Assembly (NCBI GenBank): GCA_037501455.1
Contig: CM074862.1
Coordinates: 84,467,501 to 84,531,500 of the forward strand
Length of the DNA stretch: 64,000 bases
Source of the DNA: Lantana camara
Lineage: Eukaryota > Streptophyta > Magnoliopsida > Lamiales > Verbenaceae
Direction: 5' to 3'
Part shown: positions 1 through 12,659 of the stretch, piece after piece
Numbering within the stretch: the stretch's first letter is position 1
Layout of the letters: each line of letters starts with the position of its first letter
The notes under the pieces: model-generated
The model's input: the letters and a program-made list of their open reading frames with translations, nothing else
Told to the model about the DNA's origin: nothing
Databases searched by the model: none
Position numbers and translations under genes: made by a program

Positions 1-1350
1 CACCTAATATATCAAATCATTTTATATCTCAAACATATACAAGCTTAGAATGCATGGAGAAGGCTAAAGGTACAAGAAGGCATCACATGTAGCACTTAGA
101 GCATATAGGATCATATCTTGCATACTTCACGTCAAATGAATCCATAAATTTAACACAATACTCAAAATACATCATCTAACATGTTAACAATGTATATATA
201 TCATAGAAGAAGCAAGGAAGTGTCATACGAAATGAATAAACAAAGTAACAATCTCAAGTAGGCAAGCAAGAGAGCATTTAAGCCATGTCATGTCATACTT
301 CACACATAAGAACCGGAATCACGTCATAAGTTCATAACTAAGGGCATAACTATAACGCCCCGGATCCGGACGAGTAGGTAAGCACGCCACATGTGAGGTT
401 GTGAGCGTTAGGAATTTATTCTAATTCTTTAAATTATTATTTTCTCATATTTCATCATAATTATATGAATCATATATCATTATATTTGCATGAAATTATA
501 TGAATCCATATCAAATTGAGAATTCATCTTATGACTTGAAAATAATTGTTACGTGAAATAATTGCAGGAAGTGATTTAATTGCCAAATTGTCCCTATGTG
601 ATCATTTTTTTAAATTCAAGGACTAAATTGCATAATTATATCTTGGACCCAATTGATCATTTAGCAAACATGTCATCCTTAATTGCATGACTTATATATT
701 TGAGGGACTAAATTGCAATTTATGCATTTCACCAATTTCAAAAATGGTGAATCACGTATAAAGCTTCTTCATGCTTCCAAGTTTATTTTTTCATCAAAAT
801 CATACAACACTTTGCTTCCTTCCATTCTCGGTTCTTCAAGGAGAAAAGGAAAAATTGGGAATTCATCATCTCAAGCTAAATTTTCCGGAAAATCTCAAGT
901 TTTGAAGCTCAAGCATCCATTCTCATCACTTTCATCCATTTCTTTTCTTCAAGGTATATGCATAGACTTGTATGAATAATTTCTTGGTTAAGTGATGAAG
1001 CTAGGGTTAGGGATTCGTGGAATATGTGGATTAATTGTTGCTTGTTATATAAATATATGATTTCTCTATAATTAATGCATGAATTCTTGAAAATTTGAAC
1101 TTATATGATGGATTCTTGCATGAACTTGAAGCTTATGATCCTTGAAGATTTTTCATGGTTTGAATGTTTAAATGGAGTTTTATTTTACTTTGAACATGTA
1201 TGTATCTTGTTTTCCAGAATTCTTGCAATTTGGTGATTGAAACTTGGTATTTTGCTTGGTTGTGTTTTGTCCCGAGAGCCTCCCCTGTTTCTGCTCTATT
1301 TTTGGGCTTGCAGACGAGCGAGAACAGCCCTTCCCGTCCCCAGTTCCATC

Positions 1351-1529
1351 TGGGAACGATCGCTCCCACTCACGCATGGGAACGGTCGTTCCCATTTTGG
1401 CCTTCGAGCCGGAAGGGCCGTTCCCATATAAAAACGCCACTTTAAAATGAAAAGCGCGGGAGCGTTCTCGGAAGGGCGTGAGAACGGTCCTTCCCATTTT
1501 ACACTATAACCCGAAACGGTCGTTCCCAT
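1351..1529. repeat. Palindrome module of LTR A (GGGAACG/CGTTCCC arms)
   Basis: The clearest unit is ATGGGAACGGTCGTTCCCAT at 1376-1395, with 9-bp arms around a central GT. Related units lie at 1351-1368 (TGGGAACGATCGCTCCCA), 1411-1427 and 1513-1529. A longer stem CGTTCTC/GAGAACG pairs 1463-1469 with 1480-1486. The module lies about 1.0-1.2 kb into the LTR. Confidence 0.85.
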
Positions 1530-2474
1530 GCCTGCAACAGAACAAAAGCTACTGCATAAAATTGAGATTTTGGATTTCAATTCCAATGCTTTTATTGATC
1601 CCAAATTGTTATTATATGATTGATTACATGTCAAAACAAGATGTTTTCATGATACATTGTACATTGCTCGTCATTTCATTGCATTTTCGCCGTTCGTCAT
1701 ATTTGGTCCATTTTGAGTCAAGTCTCACGTATACACGTGTTGATTACATAGATCACGAGGCCGTGGACGAAGATCAGGCACCTTAGAGTATATCCTTGTT
1801 ATATTTTGTCACCAAGGTGAGGTTTTCTTCTAGTTACATAGAACCCTTATAACCTTTATGTGGAGTTTTCGGCCAAAACCTATTATATTTATAAACGTTT
1901 GTCCAAATTATAAATGATTTCAAGCAAGCCATGACTGATCATGATTCAAGCATATTTGGACGAGTACCATGATTACACTTTGGGCCTGAGGGTAGTGTAT
2001 TGAGCCAACCGGGAGAGCAAGGGCTGACGGGTAACTCTTGCACTATCCTCACCACTTTGGGATCACCTCGGAAGCTACCAGGAGGTTTGATGGTGGAAGA
2101 AATCTCGTACGTGGGAGTCATGTTCCCGACGTACACTATGTCATGGATGGTTGGGCTTTGCAAACCCACCATCACCCGGAGGAAGAAGGGTCATGAAATT
2201 GCTACTTGATTGCACTAATTGAATTACATGATCACACATTAATTAATAAAGCAAGCATGTATTGTTCACGATTGGTGTAAAGGTTGGAGACTTACCCTCA
2301 CTCGTCGGGCCACGAATTGAATGAAATTGATTAAATGAAATATTAAACTTGATAGTTGTAATCTCGGGCGAAGAATAGTTTATTCTTGAACTTATATTAT
2401 TTTCATTTCCAAATCTTTACCCGAGACTATCACTTGCATTTTACTTGTGTTTATATATCTTATGCCCCTTACTC

Positions 2475-2489
2475 AGTCTTCGGTAGACT
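2475..2489 (+). other. Conserved LTR hairpin, LTR A
   Basis: AGTC (2475-2478) pairs with GACT (2486-2489) around a TTCGGTA loop, 435 bp from the LTR end. It is followed by a pyrimidine-rich stretch and CAGGT. The same element occurs at the same spacing in the other Tekay-type LTRs of the window. Confidence 0.6.
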
Positions 2490-4309
2490 AACACCCTCAC
2501 TTTTCAGGTACTCATGGTCGTGTCCTAGGCGGGAGTCCGAGTTGTGTCTTTTGTTTAGCTGAGTCTAGCATTGCATTTTCATATTATTGATATTTCTGGA
2601 CTTATCATGCTATAGTTCCGGCTATCTTTTGGAGACTTATGCATGTATGATATGTTGTAGATGATAATGTATTGATATGTAAAATAGGAAAGGTTGCACT
2701 TTCGGATATTTGATATATATGATGAAATGACAGGGTTATCCTTCCGCTTTTGAATTTTCATGTATTGGATTTAAGTGAATTGGGGTCTAGTCCCGCCTAG
2801 CTAGATTGTTTCTTGTATTGTCTCCCGTTCGCTATATGTTTAGTTTATATACGGATTATCCATTTCGTATGTGGACCGAGCTATAGTGCTGGGGATGTAG
2901 TGCCTTGGCATATAGGGTGTTACAATAACATATAATATCACAAGTTAACAACAAGTTTGGGATGGAAAAGTACAAGAAAAATGAAAGGAAAACACGAAAA
3001 GAGTGTTCCGAGTGTGATGGGTAAAATCTGAAAGTTTTTCCAAACTGCACAAGCTGTGGAAAAACGGGCATATCTTGAGTTTGAGAAGTCAGAATTGAGT
3101 TTAGTATGTTGGATGAGAAATTAGACAAATGGCGCTTTCCAATAGTATAAGGCTCGAATCATGGTTCAAAGCGATCAAAAAAAGGTGTATGTTTAAAGTT
3201 GGAAGAAAGTTCAGAATCGGCAAAGTGGCGACACCAAAATGAAATGGTTATATCTCACAAATCGGGAAAGATATTGACGGCCGTTTAAGTGTACAAAACC
3301 TGTAACATCATCTGCTCAGGCATTCAGCACCAGGCGAACGTCCTTTCACTCCTCGCTGGGCTGCTGTCTCCTTTGTTTCAGCTGCAGAAAATGGAGGAAA
3401 AAGCAAGGCAAAACAGGGGCAACATGTAGGACAAGTTGTATACTTAATAACACACCAAGATTGCAAGAAAAATCAGCTCAAACAACCCACAAGTCAGTCC
3501 CAAAACACACACAGCAGCAAGGATCAAGGAAGAGCAGTCATGTGCTTGCATTTTTAACCCACATACTCAAGCTACAACAATGGTGGTTCTTCACACTCAA
3601 ATGGAGCACAAAATTAGGGCAAGAATCAAGTCATGGAAGCTCAATAAATCAAAGAAAAATCATCAAATCTCATGGAAATCAAACAAGGAGCAAGGATTCA
3701 AGAATTTGACACCAAGCCTAGCTATTCATGCTCTTGATCATAGCAAGCCCAAACCTCAATCAAAATATGCAAATGATAGCTTAAAAGAAGCAAAATAGAA
3801 TGGAGAACAAGAATCCGTGCTTACCTCTTGAATCGGAGAAGAAACGACGAAGAAACGAGCTCAAAATCGAAGGAGTTAAATAGTGGAACTGCTACTCTCT
3901 ATTCCTTGGCTGCTGATTTCAAGATTGGGTGAGGTTAGAGAGAAAGAGGGCTTAACCATGGTTAAGTGGGTCCAAGAATCAAGTCATTTAGTTAAGAAAT
4001 GAGCAAGTTATGGCTAAAACCGTAAAGGGTGGCAGTCATGTGCGAGGCTCTCGGTTCGGGCAAAATTCGGAGATTCAAACGGGCTTAGAAAAATATAAGG
4101 CTAGGTTCAAAAGCTCCCAATTTTTGTTATGAGCCTAGTGCCACGTCCGAAATTCGAATTTAAATTCTCAAACTCAAGTTACGCCTTCCGGAACCCCAGG
4201 TGCACTAAAACGAGTTAGGCCCTCGAGTCCCTAACAAATAAAACGGTTCGAGAACCGTAACAAACGAATATACGGCTGGACGAGGGGGATATTACATAGG
4301 GGATCCGAG

Positions 4310-4530
4310 AATGGCCCTCGAAAATCACCTTCAGGACTGTTTTGTCGATTTCACAATGAATATGGGCACGATACGGACGAATGCTGACACCTCAGGGCTG
4401 AGATTGAAAGATTAATACATGAAGGATACTTACAGGAACTAATATATTGGGATAAAGCAAAAGGCTGGGAGATGTTCTCTCGCAGGGAGATGACAGGAAG
4501 AGATCAGTCAAGGGCATACCCCCTAGATTA
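4310..4530 (+). pseudogene. Tat element Gag C-terminal zinc-finger segment
   Basis: One frame reads F-C-R-F-H-N-E-Y-G-H-D-T-D-E-C from about 4340, a zinc-binding signature typical of Tat-clade Gag (pattern CxFHxxxGHxTxxC). It continues after one TGA stop into LRAEIERLIHEGYLQEL, the conserved segment that follows the finger in this clade. The N-terminal Gag is absent because of the insertion boundary at 4296. Further stops follow from about 4530. Confidence 0.75.
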
Positions 4531-4869
4531 AAACCCGACAGGATGAACCAGGCATGCGAATTCAGTATCGGAGATAGGAGGACCCTAAAGGGAAACAAGT
4601 CCCTGGGACGTTAGGAGTAAAGAAAGAACCTGACGTACAGGAAAACCCAGCACCAGATAATATCCCACCGAGAAGAGGGATCATCAAAATGATATCTGGA
4701 GGACCAACAGATGGCGACTCCCATTGAGCCTGACGGGCTCACACAAGGGATGTTGGGCCGCAAGAACAGGAGTGCGAAATGATCTTGAAGGTGGAGGGGA
4801 GCAGATAACTACCTATTGTACAATTTTGTCCTACCGACCTGGCAGGGTTACAGGTTTCTCACAACGATG

Positions 4870-5180
4870 CTCTTATGATCACGACGGATATATCCGGCTA
4901 CGAAGTGGAAAGGATCTTTGTTGACAGTGGGAGTTCGGTCGATATTTTATATTACGAGGCATACCAACAAATGGATCTTCGAGAGATAAAGCTGGAAGAA
5001 GTCAAAACGTCCCTGATGGTTTCGCAGGAGAATCTGTTCACCCCAAAGGAATCGTGGCACTTCCTCTATTAATGGGAACACCACCACTCACAAAGACGAA
5101 GATAGTACGCTTCCTAGTAGTTGACCTCCCATCCGCATATAACGCGATATCAGGGAGGCCTGTTATGAAAGATTAAATTC
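4870..5180 (+). pseudogene. Tat element aspartic protease
   Basis: The stretch TTDISGYEVERIFVDSGSSV (about 4877-4940) carries the retropepsin active-site triad D-S-G in the context VDSGSSVDI, as expected for Tat-type protease. A frameshift near 5045 moves the rest (GIVALPLLMGTPPLTKTKIV, then SAYNAISGRP) into another frame. The second half is recognisable because the A-Y-N-x-I-x-G-R segment is conserved in this clade. The gene is inactive as it stands. Confidence 0.8.
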
Positions 5181-5321
5181 CCTATGAAAAATAGAGTGGG
5201 AGAAGTCGTGATAAATCAACATACGTCCAGGAAATGCTACATCAAAATGGTGTAGCTAGTAGATAGGAAAGATGCCAAACAGAAAGGAGTAAAAAGAACT
5301 AAGAGTGACAAAGGGGAGGGG

Positions 5322-6480
5322 ATGATGGAGTATGATGAGGAAGGAAATGAGAAGAATGCCCACTCGAGAATCCAACCTATAGAAGAATTACTATCTGTGG
5401 TATTAATTCCAAGTGATCCCGAAAGAGTGACCAGGATAGGTTCACAGCTTGAACCTAAGCTGGCAGGAAGGTTAACAGATTTTCTCTGTCAAAACAAAGA
5501 TGTCCTTGCAGTATTATCTACGGAGTTGAAGGGCATAGACCGCTCCATCGTGGTACATAGGTTAAGTGTCGATTCAACCGTCCGACCAGTTAAATAAAAG
5601 AAGCACACACATGGCCTGGAGAGAGATAGAATAATATAGGAAGAAGTGGATAAGTTGTTGGAGGCAGGGCAGATAAAGGAGATACGGTTCCCTTAGTGGT
5701 TGTTCAATATGGTCTTAGTGCCCAAAGCAGGAGATAAGTGGAGAATGTGTGTAGACTTTAGGGATTTGAATAATGCATGTCCTAAGGATTTCTACCCATT
5801 ATTCGACATCAGGATGCGAATAATTAAGCATGATGGACACCTACCAAGGGTACCATCAAATCCCTTTGGCTCTTGAGGAGCAGAAGAGAGTATGTTTCAT
5901 AATAGCAGGAGGGACATATTGCTACGTGGTGATGCCTTTCGGCCTAAAAAAATGCAGGAGCTACCTACCAGCGCATGGTGGACAAGATGGTCAAGGAACA
6001 GATAGGACATAACATGGAAGTGTACGTGGACGATATGCTGGTAAAAAACAGGAGGGCTATGGATCACTTGACAGACCTGGAAGAAGCTTTCCAGGTACTC
6101 AGGAAGTACGGTATGAAATTGAATCCGATAAAGTGTTCTTTCGGAGTCAAAGGAGGGAAGTTCCTAGGATTTATAGTAACAGAAAGAGGGATAGAAGTTA
6201 ATCCAACCAAAATCAAAGCAATCCAGGACATGAAGGCTCCTAGCACAGTACATGAAGTACAGTGTTTAACAGGTAGGATCTCTTCTCTCAGCAGGTTCAT
6301 ATCTAGGTCGGAGGAAAAAAGCTTACCTTTCTTTCGAGTTTTGCTCAAAGCTAGCCGTTTCCAATGGAACGAAGAATGTCAGAAAGCCTTCGATGATTTA
6401 AAGCAATATTTGGCGGAAATACCGACCTTGTTAAGCCGAGCCCAGGAGAACCGCTCTATGTCTCCTTCGCGGTTACCAGG
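5322..6480 (+). pseudogene. Tat element reverse transcriptase
   Basis: The open stretch 5322-5597 matches the linker before RT in Tat elements (ENKDVFAW-like, ending near HRLSVDSTVRPVK). RT motifs follow: W-R-M-C-V-D-F-R-D-L-N (about 5740-5770), D-T-Y-Q-G-Y-H-Q-I (from 5830), M-P-F-G-L-K (about 5930-5950) and the catalytic Y-V-D-D-M at about 6021-6035, then KCSFGVKGGKFLGFIVTERG. Two or more frameshifts (near 5810 and 5960) and several stops break the frame. The product would copy element RNA into cDNA in virus-like particles, but this copy cannot encode it. Confidence 0.85.
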
Positions 6481-7262
6481 CAGGTTGTCAGTTCCGTCCT
6501 GATCAGGGAGGAAAATGGATCGCAAAAGCCCATCTACTACATTAGCAAGGTCTTACAGGGAGCCGAACAACGATATACCGAAGAGGAAAAATTAGCATTA
6601 GCCCTGATGGTGGCGGCCAGGAGGTTGCGACCTTACTTTTTATCTCATGCCATCGTGGTTCGCACGAACCATCCGTTGAGACAGATATTAGGAAAACCGG
6701 AGGCGTCAGGGAGACTAATCAAGTAGGCTATGGAGTTGAGAGAGTTCGATACCTCTTACTCACCTAGGATGGCCCTTAAGGCGCAAGCTTTGGTAGACTT
6801 CATCTCGAAAATGACGGTACCCTCCCAGTTGGAGGAACGACCCTGGCTGCTCCATGTGGACGGATCAACCACCAATGGAAGAAGTGGTACATGGATGGTA
6901 CTGACCAACCCTGAAGGAGATGAATTGGAGTTAGCCATAAGATTTGAATTCCAGACCTCGAATAACGAAGCGGAGTATGAGACACTTATAATAGGAATGA
7001 GCTTGACAAAGGAAACGGGTGTCGAGAGGCGGTGGTGTACTCAGACTCACAGCTCGTGACTTTCCAGGTGGAAGGACAATACGAGGCTAATGATGAAAAG
7101 ATGATAGGTTACCTAAAGAAAATAAAGAATATGGAAAATGAATTCTTATCCTTCTAGCTATGCCAGATACCCTGGAAAGAGAACACAAGAGATGATGCCC
7201 TCGCCAAATTAGCTAGTTCCCTGGAAGAGCTGGGCTTAAGGAAGATTACGGTGCTAACCTAG
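6480..7262 (+). pseudogene. Tat element RNase H plus second (archaeal-type) RNase H
   Basis: The first RNase H, fused to RT, is seen as Y-T-E-E-E-K-L-A-L-A-L followed by RTNHPLRQILGKPEASGRL (about 6570-6720), ending in a TAG. A second RNase H follows, with W-L-L-H-V-D-G-S-T-T-N-G (about 6843-6880), F-Q-T-S-N-N-E-A-E-Y-E (about 6950-6985) and DDALAKLASSLEELG (about 7190-7235). The two catalytic-type positions D (in HVDGS) and E (in NNEAEYE) are present. A dual RNase H is diagnostic of Tat/Ogre elements. A frameshift near 7020 and stops near 7155 and 7258 break it. Confidence 0.85.
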
Positions 7263-7449
7263 CCAGGCCCTACTCAGGAGTAGGAGGTTTTAATCGCTCA
7301 GGATGATGAGGACTAGAGAAAGCCAATAATCGACTATTTGGGAGGCGGAACAACACCAGCTGACAGGAAAGAAGCAGCCCCATTTACAGGATAAAGCCGA
7401 CAGGTTTGTGTTCCTTCAAGGGGTGCTATACAAGAAATCTCTAACCACT

Positions 7450-8110
7450 ACAAAAAAACAGCCATTTTCAGACGAAATTTTCAGACGAAAATTTGGACCT
7501 TTTCGTCTGAAAATTTCATTTTTCGACCAATTTCAGACGACATTCCGACGAACTCAAGTTCGACTGAAAACCCCTCGTCCCATATTTTTTCAGACAAAAT
7601 TTCCGATGAAAATTCCGACGACAAAAGTTTCCGACGAAACTCCAACCAATTTTAGACGAAAATTCTCTCGTCCGAAATTGATAATTTTCTGGCGAAATTT
7701 ATTTCCGACGAACTTACCGACGAAAACATTTAGACCAAATTTTCCTTGTCCATTTTTCCGACGAAATTGCGTTCGAAATATGTCGCCTGAATTCTATTTC
7801 CGACCAAATTTTCGACGAATTTTCAGACGAACATAATTAATTTTATTATTTTCTCTTATATTTTCAGACGAACTTCCGGAGAATTTCCGACGAAACCCGA
7901 ATTTCAAACGAACATAATTAATTTGATTATTTTCTCTTATATTTTCAGACGAACTTCCGGCGAATTTCCGACGAAACCTTTCTCTTATATTTTCAGGTTA
8001 ATTTTCGACGAAACCCGAATTTCAGACGAACTTTATATTTTTATTTTTTAAATAATATATTTCAAACGAAAATTATATTTATTTTTTAGGCTAATTTCGT
8101 CGCAAATTTC
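7450..8110 (+). repeat. Left subterminal repeats of CACTA 1
   Basis: More than twenty variants of a 9-10 bp motif (TTCAGACGAA, TTCCGACGAA, AATTTCCGACGAA) occur, some in inverted orientation (TTCGTCTGAA). Within it, an ~80-bp unit with TTTTCTCTTATATTTTCAGA and ACTTCCGG recurs about three times between 7830 and 8030. Confidence 0.9.
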
Positions 8111-9332
8111 CTCGCAATGTCGGAATTTTAATATTATAATTTATTTTTGAAAAAAAATATTATTTATTTATTTCTATTTTTAGCCTATTTTTAAAAATAA
8201 TATTTATCAATAATATATATCTAAAACAGTAACTAAAAATCTAGTAATATCAATAAATTCAACACTAATAAATCAAAAATAATAAATCCAATATATGTAC
8301 CATTATTAAAAAAAAATCAAAGAATATATCACAACAAAAAGCCAACCTATACAAAGTAAAATTTGGGTAAATAGTTATGAAATTAGATCCCACTATTGCC
8401 ATTATCCAAACTATGGCCAATTTTATCCCTGAGCATATCAAACTCCCTTTTTTTCAGCAAAAAATGTTGCTTAACGCCATTGTCATCCATAGCAAAGTCC
8501 AAGATAATCTACCACATCGTGCCAAAACAATTCAACATTATCCTGCAAATCCTGCAATCACATGAACACAGAAACAATGAGCTTCCTGTATAACATATAA
8601 ATAGCTTAAATTGAAGGTGATAAACATCATGATAATAATTATAGGCTCCTTTTGATTTCTCTATTCAAAAGCATCAAGAAAGAAAAATGATTTCTCCATT
8701 CAAACTCTCTGGAATAAATCACAGAATGTGGGAAATAACTATATAACAAGGACTGTAAATTATGATAAAATACAAATCTAGGTAGCAAAGTATCCAAATG
8801 TATAAAACAAAATGAAAAAAGACAATAATCAGCTACCCAAATAAATTTAATACCTCCACGTCAAAAATGGTGACATGCAACAAGAGCTCCATATTTGCAT
8901 ATTCAATTTTAAAAATCCCCGACATCTACAAAAGGTCAGGAACCGCTTGTATAATAATTGAATTGGGAGTTATAACTAAAAACTTTGGAAACACTTATAT
9001 CAGCTCTTCTTCACAGCAGGTTGGACTCAGATGTCAAAGCTAAAGATGTATTACAACCATTAAAGACAAGAACATACTTTACATTTGAAACCATGACCAC
9101 CCACCAGTTTTCATTCTTTAATGATCCAAGAAACCGATCATGAAAGGCACAAATCTCATCAGATGAACAACAAAGCTAAACTCAAGCACAGTTCTCAAAT
9201 TCAAGAGCAATTTAAACCCCATATTAAAATAAAAAGGGAAAATAAAAACACCTGTTCGGGTTCGGAGAGGAACAAGGTATATAATGCAAGGGCTGGATTT
9301 GGAAGGTTATATTTCCTCAATACTTAGAGGGT

Positions 9333-9870
9333 TTATTTGCTGGTTCCTGCAACAAAAGAACACAAATGAAAAGTGATGTTAGCAAAGAATCCAAAAGCAA
9401 TAACTGAAAGTCTAACGTAATCTAAATGTACCATTTCATATGCTTGTTCAAAGTACCGGCGTGCTTTATAAAAATGACTCTTTGCCTCATCAAATAAATG
9501 CATTAGATGTATATGCATTTCCCAAGCAATAGATAGTACAGGACATCCTACTCAATTAGATTCTCGATTGTTAAGCATAAAACAACTCAACAAATTATAA
9601 AACAAATGAATTACCTTGAACCATATGCTTTGACTCAGTGATGTTCTGAAACTGAGACAACTCCAACAGAACTCCTTCCCATCTAGATATTAAATGTAAG
9701 CAAATTTGGATATTCTAACAGCCATTAGATGGGGCAACATAAATAAGGTAGTTACCTGAGCGCGGATAAAGCCACAAAGTGCAAAAGTAGAGCATTCGGC
9801 ACTCCAGAATCCAACTAATGCTCCCCAAAGCCCCAATAAATGATTCAGTCCATCACACACTTTATAACAA
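9333..9870 (-). other. Exon-like blocks of unknown origin inside CACTA 1
   Basis: On the minus strand a block ending at the donor-like CAG|GTAACT (about 9758) reads GALVGFWSAECSTFALCGF. A second block (about 9617-9685) ends at a donor-like G|GTAATT. A third (about 9434-9490) reads FYKARRYFEQAYEM before a GT. No family was recognised. Possible meanings are host gene fragments captured by the CACTA, or exons of a degenerate element gene. Confidence 0.3.
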
Positions 9871-10701
9871 AAAATTAAAATAGCATATTCAATCCATTAT
9901 ATAGCTAACTTCCTGATCCAAAAAACAGAAATTGAAATAGCATACTGAGTTTATACCTTTCTAACAAGTATACTTAGCTAGTTCCATGACGGCTTTGGCT
10001 GCGACAAATTTCGGTTTACAAATTTAACAAACCCACTAAATTGCTCGCACATGCATAACCACCATAGACATTCTTGCTAACTATAAGCAGATAAAAGAGT
10101 TGTAAATTGGTATTTTCTGGTGAAACTAAAGAAAACAGTTTGTACGAGTTCGGAATTTATGTTTGAAGTCATTGCGTACAAGCTGTCAAAATTCAAAAGA
10201 CTCTCTACTTAAACAAATATTATAACTAATTAACGAAATGATTTTCGTATTCTGGTACATAATATTCTTTACTAAAGGGATAACATCTTCTAAATATGGT
10301 AATATAGAATTCTGTTCTTACAGGTTTGACAAACCTTGAACAACTTATGATCATCAATTTCAAAACTTTAAGCAAATTTCAATGCTTGATATTATGCTGA
10401 AACAGATTCTAAAGTTGTTAGCTTCTCAAATTTATAATCAAGTAAAATCGAGAGAATACCGATAGTAGTTAAGGTTTAGGAGTTTTAACTTAAAACAATA
10501 TCAACCCATGCTTCACCAGCTTCTCATTATGTGGTAAATATCACATAAGCAGACTCTAATGTCAAAACTCAAAACCAACATCTTTACAAGCCAAACTATA
10601 AACTCTCACATAGACCAACCAACTCTCACCATTATACGAAAAGGTGTGTGGTTATAACCTGATAAGTAGAAGTCACCAGCATTGTCAAACTTCAATGTTC
10701 A

Positions 10702-10863
<162 letters not shown>

Positions 10864-11911
10864 CTATGCGGATAATGGATTTAACAAGGATACACAAACA
10901 TTAATAAACAAAAACAAGTAGACAATGCATATGACAAACACATTATACTTTGGAGTCTAAATACTGAATTGCATAATAATTAGAAAATTCTATTCTTATT
11001 TGATTAATTGAATTGGAAATTACTACTAACAACAGTAGTAATTTAAATTACCAACTAAAATTGAGAATTTGTTGGCAAATGCATTAATTGTCATGGGCTC
11101 TGTTTCTGTTTAGTAGCTATGAATGCAAACCTAACTAGAACAAAACAATTCTAGCAAATGTCAGCTCCAAAATTACTAAAATATGCTCTCTAGAAAAGGA
11201 TGTTGATGAATCACTTGGTTATGCTAATCCATGAATTACATCTATATGGCAGCACGAATTACATCTTACCGGTTCATGCAAAGCAATGCACCAGACTCTT
11301 TCTCATAACTTGAAAATTCGATCTCGAGTACTGTTGCCTTACCTGAAAGGCAAATCAGATATCCATTTTATTTCATATCATGTAACTTCTTAACCACAGA
11401 ATGGCCTATAAAAACCAGGGCATTTTGATACGATTTAACTGATAAGAATTCCTAATTTTCTATCCATCTAATTCAATGAATATTTAGAATATAGTTAATG
11501 TTAGAACTTAGAAGCAAACCTTTTTCGTGCAAACCAGCAACAGTTGCCTTGTTTACTATCTGCATCAACAAAGTTGGTATAAAGAACCTTAGCAGCTCAA
11601 TGAAGCAGCACAGTGGACAAGATATCAAAAAACAGAGAAATTTCCAGAACAAGATGATTAAGAACCTTACACAACAATTAGATGGAAGAGGTTTGTAGAT
11701 TTCTATGTACTGTTGTCCGTGTAATAAGAAGCCGACTCTTCCTAGTTCAGCTATGTAATTAATCCCGATAATCACTAGTTGACTAACACAATATCATCGA
11801 TTGTGCAATTACATCCAATGCCTAAGGTGGAACATTCCTCAAATATACACAAAACAATCATAATGACAAGAGAACATTCTTTTAGGTAACAAAAACTGAT
11901 GAAAATCTTAC

Positions 11912-12293
11912 CTTTCTCCTTCAAGCGAAATTTTTGTTCTTTGGATATTTAGCAACAACAGAAATAAGCCAACCTCCAGCTCCCTCGTTGATATGCAATA
12001 CTCAAGCACCACTGCTCATCACGTGCTGAGAATGAAAAACACCACTTCTTAGTTTTTTGGCACCAAATGAACCCACTAACCTAGTTTAATACAATAGAAG
12101 CTCCACAAAATAGAAACTCCATAGATTTTAAAACCAGAAATTTATTAAGCACTTTAAATAGGAAACTACGAAGAACTTACAGATATTTATCCAGAAACAT
12201 AATGAGTTCTTTTTGCTTAGTTGATGCCAGGAAACTAGGAAGTACTTACAGAAACATGTGAACCAGCAATATCAACCCTCTCCCACGAACAAT
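11912..12293 (-). other. Three minus-strand exon-like blocks with GT-AG borders inside CACTA 1
   Basis: Blocks 12250-12293, 12181-12234 and 11912-12025 are each bounded on the minus strand by AG before and GTAAG after. The last reads RDEQWCLSIAYQRGSWRLAY in one frame, with a stop soon after. Upstream, at about 12440-12560, the minus strand looks like a plant 5' untranslated leader (CT-rich) ending in a GTAAGA donor. Together with the helicase exon at 10735-10827 this suggests a spliced minus-strand transcription unit. No family was recognised for these three blocks. Confidence 0.35.
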
Positions 12294-12659
12294 CTGCCAA
12301 GAAACATGAGGGCTTTGAGAAAAGGGGTTCGATTTCATAAATATATAACTGAAATTTTCAAGTAATTTTAGTTCGAATACGAAAATTGAAAAAAATAAAA
12401 TAAAAAGGAGAATCCATTCTTACCGCAACTCAGATGGTTGTCATCTTCAGGGGAAACCAGATAAAGGAAGAAGAAATCTCCCGATGAAGCAGAAGCAAAA
12501 TATGAGAGAAGAAAACTAAAGAGAGAAAGGAGGAGGATAGGGTTTCTTGGAAAAAAGTCGTATAAGCGATAATCGATGCAAAAAATAGTGAAACAAATGT
12601 TGAGAGGGAATTTTACCGCTGAAATTTTAGTAATTTAGGGCTCAAATTTCCTGCTAAAG

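Larger units (their letters stand above)
351..2924 (+). mobile_element. Solo LTR A, Tekay/Del-type gypsy (2574 bp)
   Basis: The element is flanked by perfect 5-bp direct repeats ATAAC (346-350 and 2925-2929). It begins TATAACGCCCC, where relatives begin TGTAAC/TGTGAC, so the terminal G is mutated, and it ends ...GTGTTACA. It has no primer-binding site, polypurine tract or coding region, so it is a solo LTR left by LTR-LTR recombination. Internal landmarks shared with the other LTRs are a donor-like AAG|GTATATG at 953/954, a palindrome module at 1351-1529, and an AGTC/GACT hairpin at 2475-2489. It lies inside the reverse-oriented LTR ending at 4296. Confidence 0.85.
1..4296 (-). mobile_element. 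Tekay/Del-type gypsy LTR in reverse orientation, partial and interrupted
   Basis: Read on the minus strand, the sequence starting at 4296 (TGTAATATCC...) has the layout of the other Tekay-type LTRs in this window. It contains the block with a GAATTC-rich stretch, 'GGCCATAACTTGCTCATTTC', a purine-rich gene-like segment, and the splice-donor-like AG|GTAAGC at 3825/3824, 472 bp from the LTR start. The + strand sequence just right of 4296 is gag of the Tat element, so 4296 is an insertion boundary. The other end lies left of the window, so its TSD cannot be checked. A solo LTR (351-2924) is inserted in it. No coding sequence is seen. It could be a solo LTR or the 5' LTR of a complete reversed element. 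Confidence 0.75.

Noticed and set aside
1133..1634. Several overlapping frames on both strands in LTR A
   Set aside because: They arise from the palindromic repeats; none shows a domain.
11473..11775. 100-codon hydrophobic minus-strand frame in CACTA 1
   Set aside because: AT-rich sequence gives hydrophobic translations by chance. It crosses several splice-like sites and has no family match.
11912..12025. Alfin-like domain in the block reading RDEQWCLSIAYQRGSW
   Set aside because: Only four of twelve positions agree with the family segment, which is not enough for a call.
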